A model generated the notes under the pieces. The model did not search any database. It was not told the origin of the DNA and saw only the letters and a list, made by a program, of their open reading frames with translations. This document shows positions 46,981 through 59,499 of a stretch of 64,000 nucleotides of DNA, in pieces. The stretch covers positions 28,648,091 to 28,712,090 of the forward strand of contig NC_053044.1 in assembly GCF_003473485.1 (NCBI RefSeq). Direction: 5' to 3'. Positions within the stretch are counted from its first letter, which is position 1. Each line of letters begins with the position of its first letter. The DNA is from Medicago truncatula (Eukaryota; Streptophyta; Magnoliopsida; Fabales; Fabaceae). Made by a program: the position numbers and the translations under genes.

Positions 46981-47350
46981 CAATGCCTAGGAGCAAATTT
47001 AAAAGATGGCATTCATAAAGAACGCAGGCCAAACAATGTTCCATACAAGTTTTATCTGGCTAAGTGATCCATAAGACTTCAAATCAAAATAGGTAATACC
47101 TCAGTCTAGAATAATGACATCTCACTAAAATGCCTTTTTTATATACATATCTAACTTTAAATGCTAACAAGGGCAATCGAAAGATTAACATACCAGAGGA
47201 TGCCAAAAGTCTGTTGTTATTAGTGTGTGTTAAGATTGCTTTTTAATTTAATTAAATGGCATCAAACAAGGAAGATATCAAAGGGATTACACAGCTTATT
47301 ACTCTGATTATCATCTTACAGCAGGCAAATACAAACTCTTGGGGCAGAGA

Positions 47351-50300
47351 TCAATCTGATCGAATTCCACCCATGAAGGTCCTCGGATCAGGACAGTTTC
47401 CACTAAATTGAGCTTGTGAAAAATCAAAACCCGGGTTCTGCAAAAGGCACAACATAATCAATAGAAATAGTAGATAGAGGCATAACAAATATCCAACTTC
47501 TAACCCATAGAATATAATGTGATTAATGGTTACTATGGTAATCTAACACAAGTTATATCTGTTGCTACAGACAGTTATTAACTTCACCATTGAATATGAA
47601 TCCAGCCAAATAGACTGACTAATTCAGAAGCAACTATTGTAAATTTGTAATTTAACATCAAAAAGACTTTTTTTTTGGTTGGGGGAGGGTCAAAATCTAG
47701 CAATAATTCACCTCAAAAGGAGAATAATTCCAGTGGTGTGCAAAACAAAATGATAATAATACATCAATTCGGAATTTCCATTATCAAGAAAGTTAGAAAT
47801 TATTAATATCCAATTAGTTATAGTGAAATTATCTGTCAAGTACAAGGACTTCCTTCATATGAGCATGGCAAATTGGTCAACACAACCCATGCTAATAATA
47901 TTCAAAAAAAGTTGACAACTGTAGGTGAGAAGAAACAAACAATAAATGGGAGCAGATCAACTTGCCAAACTGCACAAAGTGTAGGTAATCTTTAATATTA
48001 AGCAGAATTTCCATCTTAACATCACCCGTGTCTACCCACAGCCACATTAAAAGAAAGAAAAAACAAGTAAAAGTGACTCGAGAGATTAGAAACCTATGGT
48101 TACTGTAGAGAATGAGTGTCCTCTGACAAAAGGCTAAACATAGCTACATCCTTAACTATCCCTTTGACATATGAATACTTTCTGAGTATACCCTCCCTAA
48201 GGAACCCAACCTTTTCCAAGACCCTCTGAGAAGCTTGATTCTCCATAGAAACAAAAGCTTGTATCCTAACCAAATCAGGGATATCCTTGAAAACTTGTGA
48301 TACAGCAACTTTCACTGCTTGGGTGCATATACCTTGACCCCAATAGTTAGCAGCTAAAGCATAGCCAATCTCAGCCCTGCACCTATCATCATCATCACCA
48401 GATCCAGCTGGAGAAATTGATATGAATCCGATAGTTTGATTGTCAATGCATATGGATCGAGTCCAAGGGTGAGGAATGCACACATCTTGAATGTAACACA
48501 AAGCTTGTTCTCTTGAAACAAAACTTTTCCGTCTAGTATAGTTTGTCACTCTATCATCACCTACTACTAACATGAAATCGTCCACGTCACTCAATTCGAA
48601 TGGCCGCAGGGTGATTCTTGACAAGTTCATCGCCATAGCTAGTATACTGAATGAATCCAATCAACCAATCATGTATTTCTTTCTACTCTGTTTAGAAGAG
48701 AGAACTACTTTATTTATTCGTTTTTTTTACTGGAACTACCATATTTATTAAAATAATGTATTAATAAAATGGAGTACAGGACAAACAATAAAAGAAAACA
48801 ATAGGCGGAATCTTGTACATAATATAATTGGGTTAGTTGGACAGTATTTTGTATTGGCTCACTGCGCCCATGTTGCCTTGCCTGTCACCTCACCATATAA
48901 TTGATTATTAGTGTATGATATCCTTATCTTGATTATATATGGACCACAAATATAGTTTGTCTTTTTTTTTTTAAGATATAGTTTATGTCGAATAAATCAT
49001 TTAATAATTTACATATGATTATGTTAAACTATTACTAAGGCCATTGTATACAACCAACCCAGTTATTATATACTATAGAGGAACTTAAATTATCAGCAAG
49101 GAACTAAATTCAACCAAATTCAGACACACCCCTTCATATCATGACCAAGTCCATTGAATTATCAGATCCCTTTCTCATCTCAATATTATACAAATTTTAA
49201 GTAAAAGCTAATAATATCAACAATTAAAAAAAACAGTGAATTCATTTGTAACAGCCTTGACGGTTTAAAATATAAAGTACAATTCAATATCACAATAAAA
49301 GAAACTTTGTTTCCTCGTGTCTTGATCAAGTTTGTTGAAAAAAAAGGGGTATAAAATATGGATATCATCCCTAACGAACAGGGTTGAAGTTAAACAAAAG
49401 AGTATCAGAATCAAGTTTCAGACAACGGATGTTGAGAAGCATATACTAAAGACATCATAAAATGCAAATTGATCAACTTCTGAATCCCATCACACAAAAA
49501 ATATTACATTGAAAGTAAATCTTACCTCTTCTTGAAATCTCTGAAGCATGAGGCGTTTCTGTTCAAGATCGGTAGAGTAAGCATCCAACTGACCTTGACC
49601 TAATATGGGAGAAGGCCATGTTTGACCCTTGTCTCTCTTATTCAAAGTTATATGCATTATGTCGTCCTCTGCAGTTCAAGTTCGAAAATCAGAATCAATC
49701 AGCGAACAGAACTTTTTTTTGAGAAGGCAAATAATATTACTAACAACTACACTAAGTACAAGGTGTACAAAGAGTAGATAAAAGGATTACAGCGAACTAG
49801 TTCAGGACCATTGCAACATTAATCACCACCTAAACCTTAAATACACAAAGCTTCCTAATCACCACCTGTTTCCTTTTCCACACTAAACAAAGTAACAGAG
49901 CTTTCTAGATTTTGATAACACATAATACTACTGAAAATCGATTGTACCAAGCAAGATCACTCCCAACGCACCACAAGACTGGACCTCAATCACCAAAAAC
50001 CTGTTCATATGCTGCAAAATTCTGCAGGTTATGCCTCAGAAGATTGCAAGCCTCGCCTCATTAGTTCACAGTGCTAAATTCTGCAGTTTACATCCAATCC
50101 AAACCACCTCAAGGATACAAAGGTAGACCACAGGCATATCAAGTAAAGTTATGAACTTAAAATTACAGAAGAGGAACGCCAGAATCTCTCTAGCACTCGA
50201 GAGAATAATTCAGTTCCAAACAAAGAAAGCTTAGCACCAACATTGATCTTCAATCTGATATAAATCCTAAAACCATTCCAATACACCTCTACAAATTTTC

Positions 50301-51225
50301 TCAGAACAGAAACGCTAAATCCAGCCTCCAAGTTCACAACGCTCTAACATTTACACTATTAAACAATTTGATCCCGTTTCCAAATTCCAACCAACTATTT
50401 GTCGCTTACCACCCCCAAACAACTCAGTGGATCCTCAAGCTGCTGATTTATTTCATAAATGAAATCCTCTTGATTTGGTTTTAAGAACCTTCCAAGATAG
50501 AATCTTTGTCCAGCAAACAACTTTCTCCCAATCAAAACCTTTCTAAGAAAAAACCAATGAACTAAACTTAACAAAACCCAAATTTTTTTGGTGGTGTCCG
50601 GGTTCGAACCCCAGACCTTGCATATATTATGCATTGTCCTTACAAACTGAGTTAAGCTCATGGGGACTAACCAAACCCAAATTAATCCTGTCCAATTAAT
50701 TCCAAACCCAAACTAATCATATTATTTCATTTTAAATTTTATTCATAACACAAAAACAGTCACAAATATGAATATATTAGTTAAAGCAAAAACTTTTACA
50801 TACCTAAAGTCCAAAAAGAAGAATCTGTCTTCACCGGAGAAGTAAGATCATGCTGAAAAATCAAATCAAATCACACACATCAGCAACAATTATGACATAT
50901 TATGCAACAAAAAAAATGAAAGCAAAAAGGAAAATAGGGTTACATTGAGAAATGGAGGATTGCCTTTGATACCAAGTTCAATATGCTTGGACTGAATCGT
51001 ACAGTAAAATAGCTTGGAATGAACATTTGGAGGAAGATTGATGTAAATATTGACCTCATCTAAAGTTTGATCCCATTCGAACACTTTTTGACCTAAATTG
51101 AAGAAGAATGAGTTTGTTTGTTTGATTGAATAGAAATGGAATGGAATGAAAATGGAAAGATGGAAAAGAAAAGTACCGTTGTGGAGGAATATGTGACGCT
51201 TTTCTGGTGCCAATTTTTCTGCCAT
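47351..51225 (-). CDS. NudC/CS-domain protein (NUDCD2-like), five exons, 158 aa
   Basis: Small cytosolic HSP20-like (CS domain) protein; relatives in animals act as co-chaperones with Hsp90. Exons on the minus strand: 51177-51225, 50944-51092, 50804-50852, 49526-49668, 47351-47437. All junctions are GT-AG and phases agree, giving 158 residues. It starts MAEKLAPEKRH. The CS core contains VFEWDQTLDEVNIYINLP (about 20-37), GIKGNPPFLN (57-66) and the Trp-containing DSSFWTLEDDIMH (about 75-88). The conserved tail runs from GQTWPSPILGQGQLD to the final GGIRSD. Length and tail match the plant family as I remember it. Intron 4 (47438-49525, 2.1 kb) holds the GNAT gene at 48100-48660. Intron 3 holds a SINE (50583-50670). 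The ATG is the first in frame. Confidence 0.92.
48100..48660 (-). CDS. GNAT acetyltransferase (RimJ/RimL type), 186 aa, nested in an intron of the NudC-like gene
   Basis: Predicted acetyl-CoA-dependent N-acetyltransferase; the substrate is unknown. RimJ/RimL relatives in bacteria acetylate protein N-termini, and plant members of this type are mostly uncharacterised. The single exon is intact. The fold starts with ITLRPFELSDVDDF (16-29). The acetyl-CoA-binding loop is YWGQGICTQAV (106-116), and the NQASQRVLEKVGFLREG motif lies at 141-157. An in-frame Met at residue 9 or 11 could be the start instead; I keep the first. A TATA-like word (aataaataaag on the minus strand, 48709-48719) lies about 50 bp upstream. 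The gene is wholly inside intron 4 of the NudC-like gene and on the same strand, so it must be transcribed within the host transcript or from its own promoter. Confidence 0.88.
   Translation of the reverse strand: MDSFSILAMAMNLSRITLRPFELSDVDDFMLVVGDDRVTNYTRRKSFVSREQALCYIQDVCIPHPWTRSICIDNQTIGFISISPAGSGDDDDRCRAEIGYALAANYWGQGICTQAVKVAVSQVFKDIPDLVRIQAFVSMENQASQRVLEKVGFLREGILRKYSYVKGIVKDVAMFSLLSEDTHSLQ
50583..50670 (-). mobile_element. tRNA-derived SINE in an intron of the NudC-like gene
   Basis: On the minus strand it has box A (gagcttaactcagttt, 50643-50658), box B (GGTTCGAACCC, 50600-50610) and a T/A-run tail at 50583-50589. It is the same family as the SINE at 33784. Confidence 0.7.
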
Positions 51226-51600
51226 TTTTGTAAACTCGTCTTTGATTTCTTCTTCTTCTGTGTTTGGTTCTTCGCAGTTGTTCTTCTTTTGCACTGTTTC
51301 CTTTGTTCTGAGAAAGAAGCGCGTAGTGTTTTTCCGGTAAACAATGCTTCTTTTCAACTTGTAATATCAACCCTTGGTTTTTGTTTTTTTCCACGTGTCA
51401 GACATCTATGTATTCAACAGGTAGAACTGGAGGCATCTTAAATAGTGGTGCATTCCTATTGATTCTCGAAACATCTTATATTCGGGTGAAGATCCTCTCC
51501 ATTTGACAAATGAAGAAATGGAGAAACATATAAATGGAGAGGATCCTAATCCCTTATATTCTATTTAATTTAACAAGATCCACAAGTTTTATTCCATTTA
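51226..51600. other. Upstream region of the NudC-like gene
   Basis: It probably contains the promoter and leader of the minus-strand gene. A small inverted repeat (gatcctctccattt ... aaatggagaggatc, 51487-51550) is likely a MITE remnant. No other gene is visible. Confidence 0.45.
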
Positions 51601-51840
51601 TTTTTATTTTTATTTTTAATCGACAAATATTATTAAACATCATCCCCGCAAGACCCAAGATATAAACAAAACAATATACAAATGGTGCCGCATATAGACG
51701 GTACACCATAACCCCAAATCAAAACCAAAATAAAAACCTCATCCGAACACCGAAAACCTGATGCAATAGCTAATAAACATCACCACCTAAAATAGACTCA
51801 TTCAGAAAAAGTGTTTTGGTTAGTTTAAAAACATACCAAA
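51600..51840 (-). mobile_element. Short retroelement 3' end joined to the Copia element
   Basis: A T/A-rich run at 51590-51618 followed by LINE-like 3' sequence, read on the minus strand. The Copia RT frame changes near 51840 into residues (KLTKTLFLNESILGG) that do not belong to a reverse transcriptase, marking the junction. Which element this is remains uncertain. Confidence 0.4.
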
Positions 51841-54800
51841 GTTTAAAACATTTATGAGATGCATATGCAAGTAAAATTCTTATGGCCTCCAATCTAGCAA
51901 TTGGGGCATAAGTTTCATCATAATCAATCACTTCTTGTTGATTGTATCCTTGTGCCACTAATCTGGCTTTCTGTCGAATAACTTTGTCTTCTTCATCTAG
52001 TTTGTTTCTAAAAACCCATCTTGTTCCAATGACTGATTGATCGTGAGGAGCTAGAACAAGTGTCCATACTTCATTTTTGTCAAATTGTGATAATTCTTAT
52101 TCCATAGCTTCTATCCATGAATTATCAACAATTGCTTCTTTTATGGATTTTGGTTCTATTTGAGAGATCATTGCCATATCGCCATTTTGAAAAGATCTTA
52201 TTGTTCTCACTCCATCTATTGTTTGTCCAATAATTTGATCTTGTGGATGATAATCAATTGTTCTCCAAAATTTTGGAGGACTTTGAGAAGGTTCTTCATC
52301 TAAAGATCTTTGATTTGAGTTTTCAGGATTCGAATTATTCTGAGCTTCAACTTCTTCTTCATCAATGATTTTTCTTTGAGCTTCAATCTCTTCAAATTCA
52401 TCAAATTTGGTATGCATGCTTTCCTCTAGAATTCTTGTTCTCAAGTTATATACTATGTAGGCTTTTGATGTGGAAAACATTGCCTTGTCTGATTTTGAGT
52501 CAAACTTTCCCAACACATTTTTATTGTTCAAAATGTAACAATAACATTCAAAGATATGAAAGTATGAAATGTTTAGCTTTCTTCCTTTCCAGAGTTCATA
52601 CGGGGTTTTGTTTAAAACTTTTCTTATTGAAACTCTGTTCAAGATATAGCAAGAGGTATTTATTTCTTCTGCCCAAAAATATTTTTCAACATTTGATTCA
52701 TTTAAAATAGTTCTTGCAATTTCTTGCAACGTCCTATTTTTCCTTTCTACAACACCATTTTGTTGAGGTGTTCTAGGACAAGAAAAATTATGAGAAATTC
52801 CATTTTCATTAAAGAAGTGTTCAAAAGAAGAGTTTTCAAATTCTCCCCCATGGTCACTTCTTACATAAATGATATTGGTTTCTTTCTCATTTGGGACTTG
52901 TTTGCAAAAATTTTTGAAAGCTTCATAAGAGTCATTTTTGTGTTTTAAAAATAAAACTCAAGTGAATATGGAGAAATCATCAACAATTACAAAGCCATAT
53001 CTTTTTTCACCAAGACTTTCTATTGAGATAGGTCCAAATAAATCTATGTGTAGTAGTTCAAGGGGTCTTTTTGTTGAAATAAAATCTTCTGGAAGAAAAC
53101 TACTTTTGACTTGTTTTCCTTTGACACATGCTTCACAAATTTTGTCCTTCTCAAAATTGATCTTAGGAAGTCCTCTTACTAGATCAAGTTTTGATATTTT
53201 TGAAATGGTTTCAATACTTATATGTCCAGCCCTTTTGTGCCAAATCCATTTGTCTTTTTCAAGAGATATTAAACAGGATTCAACAGGGAGTTCATCTAAG
53301 TATAAAACATAAACATTTTTATTTCTTGATCCGGTAAATAAGATTTTTCCTGAAGATTCTTGTCTTACTTCGCATGTGTGAGGTTTGAATGTCACTTCAA
53401 AACCACTGTCACACAATTGACTGATGATGATCAAGTTGTGTTTTAAACCTTCTACATATTGAACATTTTCAATTTTTGCAGAATTTATCTTACCAATAAC
53501 ACCTTTACCTTTAATACGAGCTTGTTCATTATTACCAAACGTTACTAGGCCTCCTTCTTTTTCAATGAAGGATAGGAAACTTTGTTTGTCTCCAGTCATA
53601 TGTTTTGAGCATCCACTATCCCAGTGCCAGGGCCTTTTCTTGATTGTCATGTGACATTCCTGCTGTAGAAGTTAGTAGTGTCTTGGGTACCCATATCTTT
53701 TTGGGTCCTTGATGGTTAGTGTTATTTATAGGAAACCCTTTTTTGTGAAATTTAACAAAGTTTGGTTTGTAAATAACTCTTGTTTTTCGTAAAGCTTGTT
53801 CTTTCTTTTTCCTAAAGCAAAAAGGTTCAAGATTTCCATATTTTTCACAATATGTACATTTATACTTCTCTTTTATTTTTTCAGGAATAAAGAGATTTTT
53901 ATAAAGTTTATGCTTATGATTTGTTTTAAAACCTATGCAAGTTTTATCAAAAGCATTTTTTTGTGCTTCCATGATTTTTTGAAAGGTTTCAGTAGATTTT
54001 ACAAAGTTTGTGATGTCATTTTTTAATTGATTAACATTCTTCTTTAAAATACTGTTTTCATTTTTTGATTCATCTTCTTCTATCTTTTCAAGGATTTCCT
54101 TTGGTTGGGAATTTTGAAAAGTTTTAAGAAGATTTTCCAAGATTTCTTTTTCCTTTTTAAATTTAATATTGTCATCTCTTAACTTTTCACAAGTTTGTTC
54201 AAGAATTTGAGAATTGTGAAAAAGGTTATCAAAAAGATATCCAGTTTTTTCGTCAGATGAGCAAGGTTCAGTATTTACCTCATGATCATCTGTATTTGCC
54301 ATTAGGCATAAGTTTGATTGTTCATCTTCATTTGTTGGTTCTTCTTCTTTACCCCACGTGGTCAGGAAGGATTTTTAATTTGACTGATAGTTGTTTGGTT
54401 TCTTTTAATTTGTGGACATTCAGATTTGTAATGTCCCATTTCGTAGCAACGATAGCAAACAACTTGACTTTTGTCAACTTTTGTTTTTGAGTTTTCTTTT
54501 CTTGTTGGGAAGTTTCTTTTGTTTTGATTGCTTCTTTGTATCATTCTTTGAAGTTTTCTAGTAAGCAGAATGATTTGATCTTGATTGTCTTCTTCATCAA
54601 ACTCTTGTTGATTTTCAAGAGTTGTTTCTTCTTCTTGATTTGTTTTGAATGCAATCATTTTACTTTTGTTTGAGGATTTTCCCTCTTGTAAAAGAACTTC
54701 ATGAGCTTTTAGAGATCCAATGAGATCTTCTAATCTGAGTTTAGTCAGATCTTTTGCTTCTGTTCTAGCAGTTACAATATGTCTCCAAAACTTTGGAAGA

Positions 54801-56757
54801 CATCTTAGATTTTTTTTTACTCTTTCATGAACAGTGAAGTTCTTTTCAAGTGAGCGCAATTCATTCATAATGATGGTGAGCCTTCCATACATTTCATATA
54901 TGGTTTTGGTTTTCTTCATTTCGAATAGTTCAAATTTACGTACACCAATGTCAATCCTTGTCTCTTTCACATGGCTAGTACCTTCATGATGTATTTTTAG
55001 TGTATCCCAATTTTTTTTGGCATTTTTGTATTCTTGTAATATATCAAATTCTTCCTTGCTCAAAGCCATCGTTAGAAATAATTTAGCTTTAAAGTTTAAT
55101 AGAACACATTTAGTTTCTTCTTCTGACCAATCTTCTTTTTTCTTGACATTTTGATCTTCATCATATGGAATGTAATTTCCATCTTCTATTATGGACCACA
55201 TGTGATTATCTTGTGATTGTAGGAATAGTTCCATTTTATCTTTTCAATAGTAGTAGTCTGCTCCCTCAAATAGGGGTGGTCTGGTTGAGGATCCTCCTTC
55301 AGACATGAACTTGACATTAGACATTTTTGTTTTTTCTGGATTTTTATCTCGTACACTATTAAGTGCTCAAACCTGAGAGGCAGAGCTCTGATACCAATTG
55401 AAGTAAAATAATATCACAAGAAAAGGGGGTTTGAATTGTGATCTAATAAAAATTACCAAATAAAAATTCTCAAGTATATACTTGGATTAGGTTAGTGCGT
55501 TAGTTAACAAAACAATAATATTGTGAAGTGTGTGATATTGTTTAAAATAAAAGAGATAGGAAAAGAGAAAATCACACACAAGAAGTTATCTTGGTTCCCC
55601 CAATGTGGGTTAGTCCAGTTCCCACAATACTGTGAGATTTTCCAATATGTAGTTGAGTATTAACTATATCTTAAATATGCCTTTTTTCTTAGATCACTTC
55701 ATACAATTTCTTTCTTTTCACCCCTTGGGCTTTACACTAGTTTCACTCACTAGCTTTTTACAAACAACAATCATTAAACAATTTTAGCGATTCTTTTCAA
55801 TATCTTTGCTTTTGATTTACAATTTTTTTTGCCTTTGTAAAGAACTCAAGTAAAAAGAGTTGCTGCTGGATTTTTGCTATTGCACACAATGAAAGAGCCT
55901 TTGAGGTATTCTCGATGCTTTGAAAATCAAGTATGATGATATTTGCTTAATGACTCAATGCCTTTTCTCTTTTGCAAGCCCTTGTATTTATAGATGAATG
56001 GAGTCCCTTGCTGTTGTAATAAACACACGCCCCTGAAGGTAAAATAGGGAGAGGAAAGTTTTCTAACTCATCAAAGTGAAAAACTCTTGTGAAAAATTGT
56101 TTGGCAGATTGTTCTCGAAATTATGAGAACGTTGTCAAAAATCTACTTGGACAACTTGCAATAAAGTGTGACCATGCATATTTCTTGTTTGCTAGTTGGT
56201 AACCAAGATTGCTTTTGTTGGGCTGTCATACTCTCAACCCTTGGAGAGAAAGGAAACAAGTACAAGTGATTGTATTTTATCTATTCCTTTTAGCTTGATG
56301 TGTTGTTCATTTCTCATTGGCTCTTGTACTTCATTCTTGTTGTGTTGTCTAATGCTAATGGATTCCTTTTTGTTTTCTCATAGGATCTATATTTATTTAT
56401 TTATTTTCATTCCTTTGAAGGTATATCATAATAAATATGTTCCTTTTATAGCATAGAACTCTTGATCCTTTTGTTCCATATTTCCACAAAGATTCTTGAC
56501 ACATAAATTCTTAAATACCAAGATCTTCTAATTTGTCTTTGATTGAGCTGACTTTGGCGTGGTATATCAAGAGAGTCATGATGAGCTTTGTTATGAGAAT
56601 GTTCTTGAAAACATTTGCTTGCTTTGTAACCTATCTTTAATATTCACTCAAGAACACATGTTAAATAACAAATAATCTCAGAATTCTCTTAATATAATTT
56701 AAATATTTTGTTATCATTAAAACAATTTAAAAGGGATTTTTGGAATTTATCTCAACA
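51840..56757 (-). mobile_element. Ty1/copia retrotransposon (SIRE-like), 5' LTR to start of RT, 3' half lost
   Basis: 5' LTR at 55399-56757 (TGTTGAG...ACTTCA on the minus strand), with a TATA box (tctataaatacaag, near 56000). The PBS TGGTATCAGAGCTCTG (55381-55396) pairs with initiator tRNA-Met. Gag is at 54362-55234 (290 aa, UBN2-type, zinc knuckle CYRCYEMGHYKSEC). A second frame, 53616-54302, has a coiled coil and a knuckle-like CTYCEKYGNLEPFC. Then come protease with DSGCSKHMTG and the pre-integrase HHCC region (52958-53650), and integrase to linker (52097-52729). The start of RT is GYNQQEVIDYDETYAPIAR (about 51890-51955). Frames are broken between gag and protease and within integrase. The rest of RT, RNase H and the 3' LTR are missing. 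Confidence 0.9.
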
Positions 56758-57341
56758 AATTACTCCCTATGCAAGTGGAGTTGGAAGCATCATGTATGAC
56801 ATGGTTCGTAGTAGGCCGAACTTTTCCTATGCGGTTAGCATTGTTAGTCTGTTTATGGCAAATCTGAATCAAGTGCATTAGCATGATTCAAAGTTGTTAT
56901 TGAGATGCTTGAACGGGTAACTGGAATTTAGTTTTAAATACACATGAATAACTCAAGAGAAAGGCGCTTTGGAGGGGTGTGTGGATGTGTACTATGCGTG
57001 CAATGTCGACATTAGAAACTCAAGCGGGGTACATTTCCCTTATTGAAGTGGTCAAGGAAACCATATTGATGAAATGGATGATTAATGAGCTAGAAATTTC
57101 TCAAGAGTGTGTGAAGATACATTCATATAGTCAAAGTGTTATTCACTTCACTTGGCTAATCATGATAGAACAAAACATATTGACATTCACTTTAACTTTG
57201 CTAGAGACATGATATAATCGAGCGAAATTATGGTCGAAAAAAGTTGTTTCGGAAGAAAATCGGGTGGATGTGTCCACCAAGTCACTGCCTATGTCAATGT
57301 TTAAGTATTGTTTGGATTTGATCAACTTTGTTGAAGAGTGA
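56758..57341 (+). pseudogene. Copia RT/RNase H remnant, plus strand
   Basis: Plus-strand text reads like the end of a copia polyprotein: YASGVGSIMYDMV at the edge of the other element's LTR, then SYSQSVIHFT, then RTKHIDIHFNFARDMI, then EENRVDVSTKSLPMSMFKYC, ending near 57341. Several stops and frame changes make it dead. It is a different element from the minus-strand Copia, which abuts it at 56757. Confidence 0.8.
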
Positions 57342-57765
57342 TCCATTGATGGGGAGAGAAGCAAAATGGTTGCTGGTTAATTGGCATCACCATCTTTTTA
57401 AAGGCAAATTAGAGGATTGTTGTTGTGCCTTAAAATCTCATCAAGCAATTGTGTTGAAAGCTTGGAAGTGGTTCAACATTGTTAAAATCGTGAGGTGATT
57501 GCACTGGATCGCGAGACGATTGTTCAAAGCTTTTTTCGAGCCGTTTGATCCTAGAAAAATTGTGAGGCGAATTTTGTAATGGTCGAAAATCACGAGGCAT
57601 AGGCTATAGATTATGGGGGAAATTTACTCGTATTTTGAGAGGCCAAAAGATGGAAGTTTTAGAGAAATCATAGTCTAAGAGTTTAGTTCTTTTGAGTAAG
57701 ATTCTTGGATTGGGAAACGCTTTTCATACACCTTTGGTAGTTGAAATTTCATTAGAGAAAGGATC

Positions 57766-57801
<36 letters not shown>

Positions 57802-59455
57802 CTTAGGATCTTTTATGTGAGTTGAGTGACTTGGAAAATGAGTATATATTAGGGATTGTTTTTTGTGAGCTCTTGGATATAATTTCAGGTAACCTGTTTA
57901 TATTACTCATTTCATAGCGGGTTGAAGAGTTGTTTTTTCCCAACATAGGTCATATTTTATAGCGGGTTAAAGAGTTGTTCTTCCCCCTAGACATAAATCA
58001 TATTGAATCGAACTGGATAAACATCAATGTGATTCCTATATTCACTTAACTTTGTTCTCTGATTATGCTTATGAATTTGTTTTGCACTTAATTACTAGGT
58101 CTGTTTATTATTTGAGACTAATTATTAGTTACAGTCAATCTTTGTTCCACACATCTAAATTTATTAATGTGATTGAAGTTCAAATTCTCAGCATAGCAAA
58201 CCATTCTTTGTTGTCATCCTAATCCGTGAACCCCAGACATGCCAATGATGCCTTGACCAATAATATTAGTTAGTAATAATAGAAGTATACTCCCCTTCTA
58301 CCGACTTGTGCAACAGAAAGAATCTTTGACAATTTAAATAGTAGATCAAAACGTGTAGTATATGATATATAAATTGCATATCAACGAAGTACTAATAGGA
58401 GAATAATCGCATCCAACTAACTACTTGTCTAATACGTACCTAATCACATATCTAACTAACAACTAACTATGTAAACTAACAACCAACTAAACCTAAACGA
58501 TATTAAACTATTGTGATGTTCAAAACTCTTTTCATTGCCAAAAGACTAAAGTGTTTTAATTTCATACTCTAAACAATATATCATAAAATAATGGTATCCT
58601 CCTTTCCATTTTATTTTCTTAGAATGAAGACTTATTTTAATCACAAAGAAAAAAAAATGCCAAAATCACTTTGATTTCTCATAAAGATAAAATTAACTTT
58701 TAACACATGAGAAAAATAAGGAACAACTTGGTCCATACTTAAACTGCCGTTAGAAAATAGACAATTAAATTCCCGATAATAATTAAAAGGGTTTTTCCAA
58801 CATGTGCAAATCTGCACATATTAAGAAGTTTAAAAAAGTAAGACCGAATAAGAAAAATATACACAAATGTGTGTGCAAGTTGAAATAAATAAGATCTAAT
58901 AAAATGAGCTAGTTATTTTATTGTGGTGAATCAAAGTTTGAATTTCAATAAAGGGTACCATTTTAGTTATCGACGCCTCCTTAGAAGATGTTGACTTCAC
59001 TATCTCTATCGATACATAGTGAACCTACAAATAAAGTAATAGATATAAATAGGTTGCTTGTAATTAGTTGTAACCACAGCGCCAACATTGCAACGGCCAA
59101 GGAGCACAAGCTGCCGGTTGAGTTTGGAACTCAAAAAAACTCCTTATGCCTACAACTATCTCCAATAACAAATTGGGTTTTGGTTAATTTTATTAAAGTA
59201 CATATTTGTAACCATTTTGTATAACTCAATAAAATAACAAACTCATGTCTCTTATTTCAACAACAACTAGCATCAATCCTACTTTGAATATTCAACTTAA
59301 ACCATAAGTTTCATGCTACATATAACTATATGCCAGCCCAGAAACACTCCTCAAAAGAAGTGCATTAATAGTCAAATTGTATAGTTCACATTATTGTAAC
59401 ACACCAAATTCAAAATACAGATAATGAGGCACCATATTCATTCATTTATTCACTC
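57342..59455. other. Copia 3' flank, then promoter side of the reductase gene
   Basis: 57345-57960 is probably the 3' LTR region of the plus-strand Copia remnant (gaggtgattg, gcgagacgatt, tatagcgggtt words), broken by a 31-base T run near 57770-57800. From 58000 to 59455 the DNA is AT-rich with nothing recognised. Confidence 0.4.
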
Positions 59456-59456
59456 C

Positions 59457-59466
59457 TATATAAATA
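59457..59466 (+). promoter_or_regulatory. TATA box of the PRISE reductase gene
   Basis: TATATAAATA lies 34-43 bp before the ATG at 59500. The leader would be very short; if transcription starts about 30 bp downstream, translation could also use the in-frame Met at residue 3. Confidence 0.6.
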
Positions 59467-59499
59467 GTTCAACACTCATTAGCATTCATATCACCCCTT

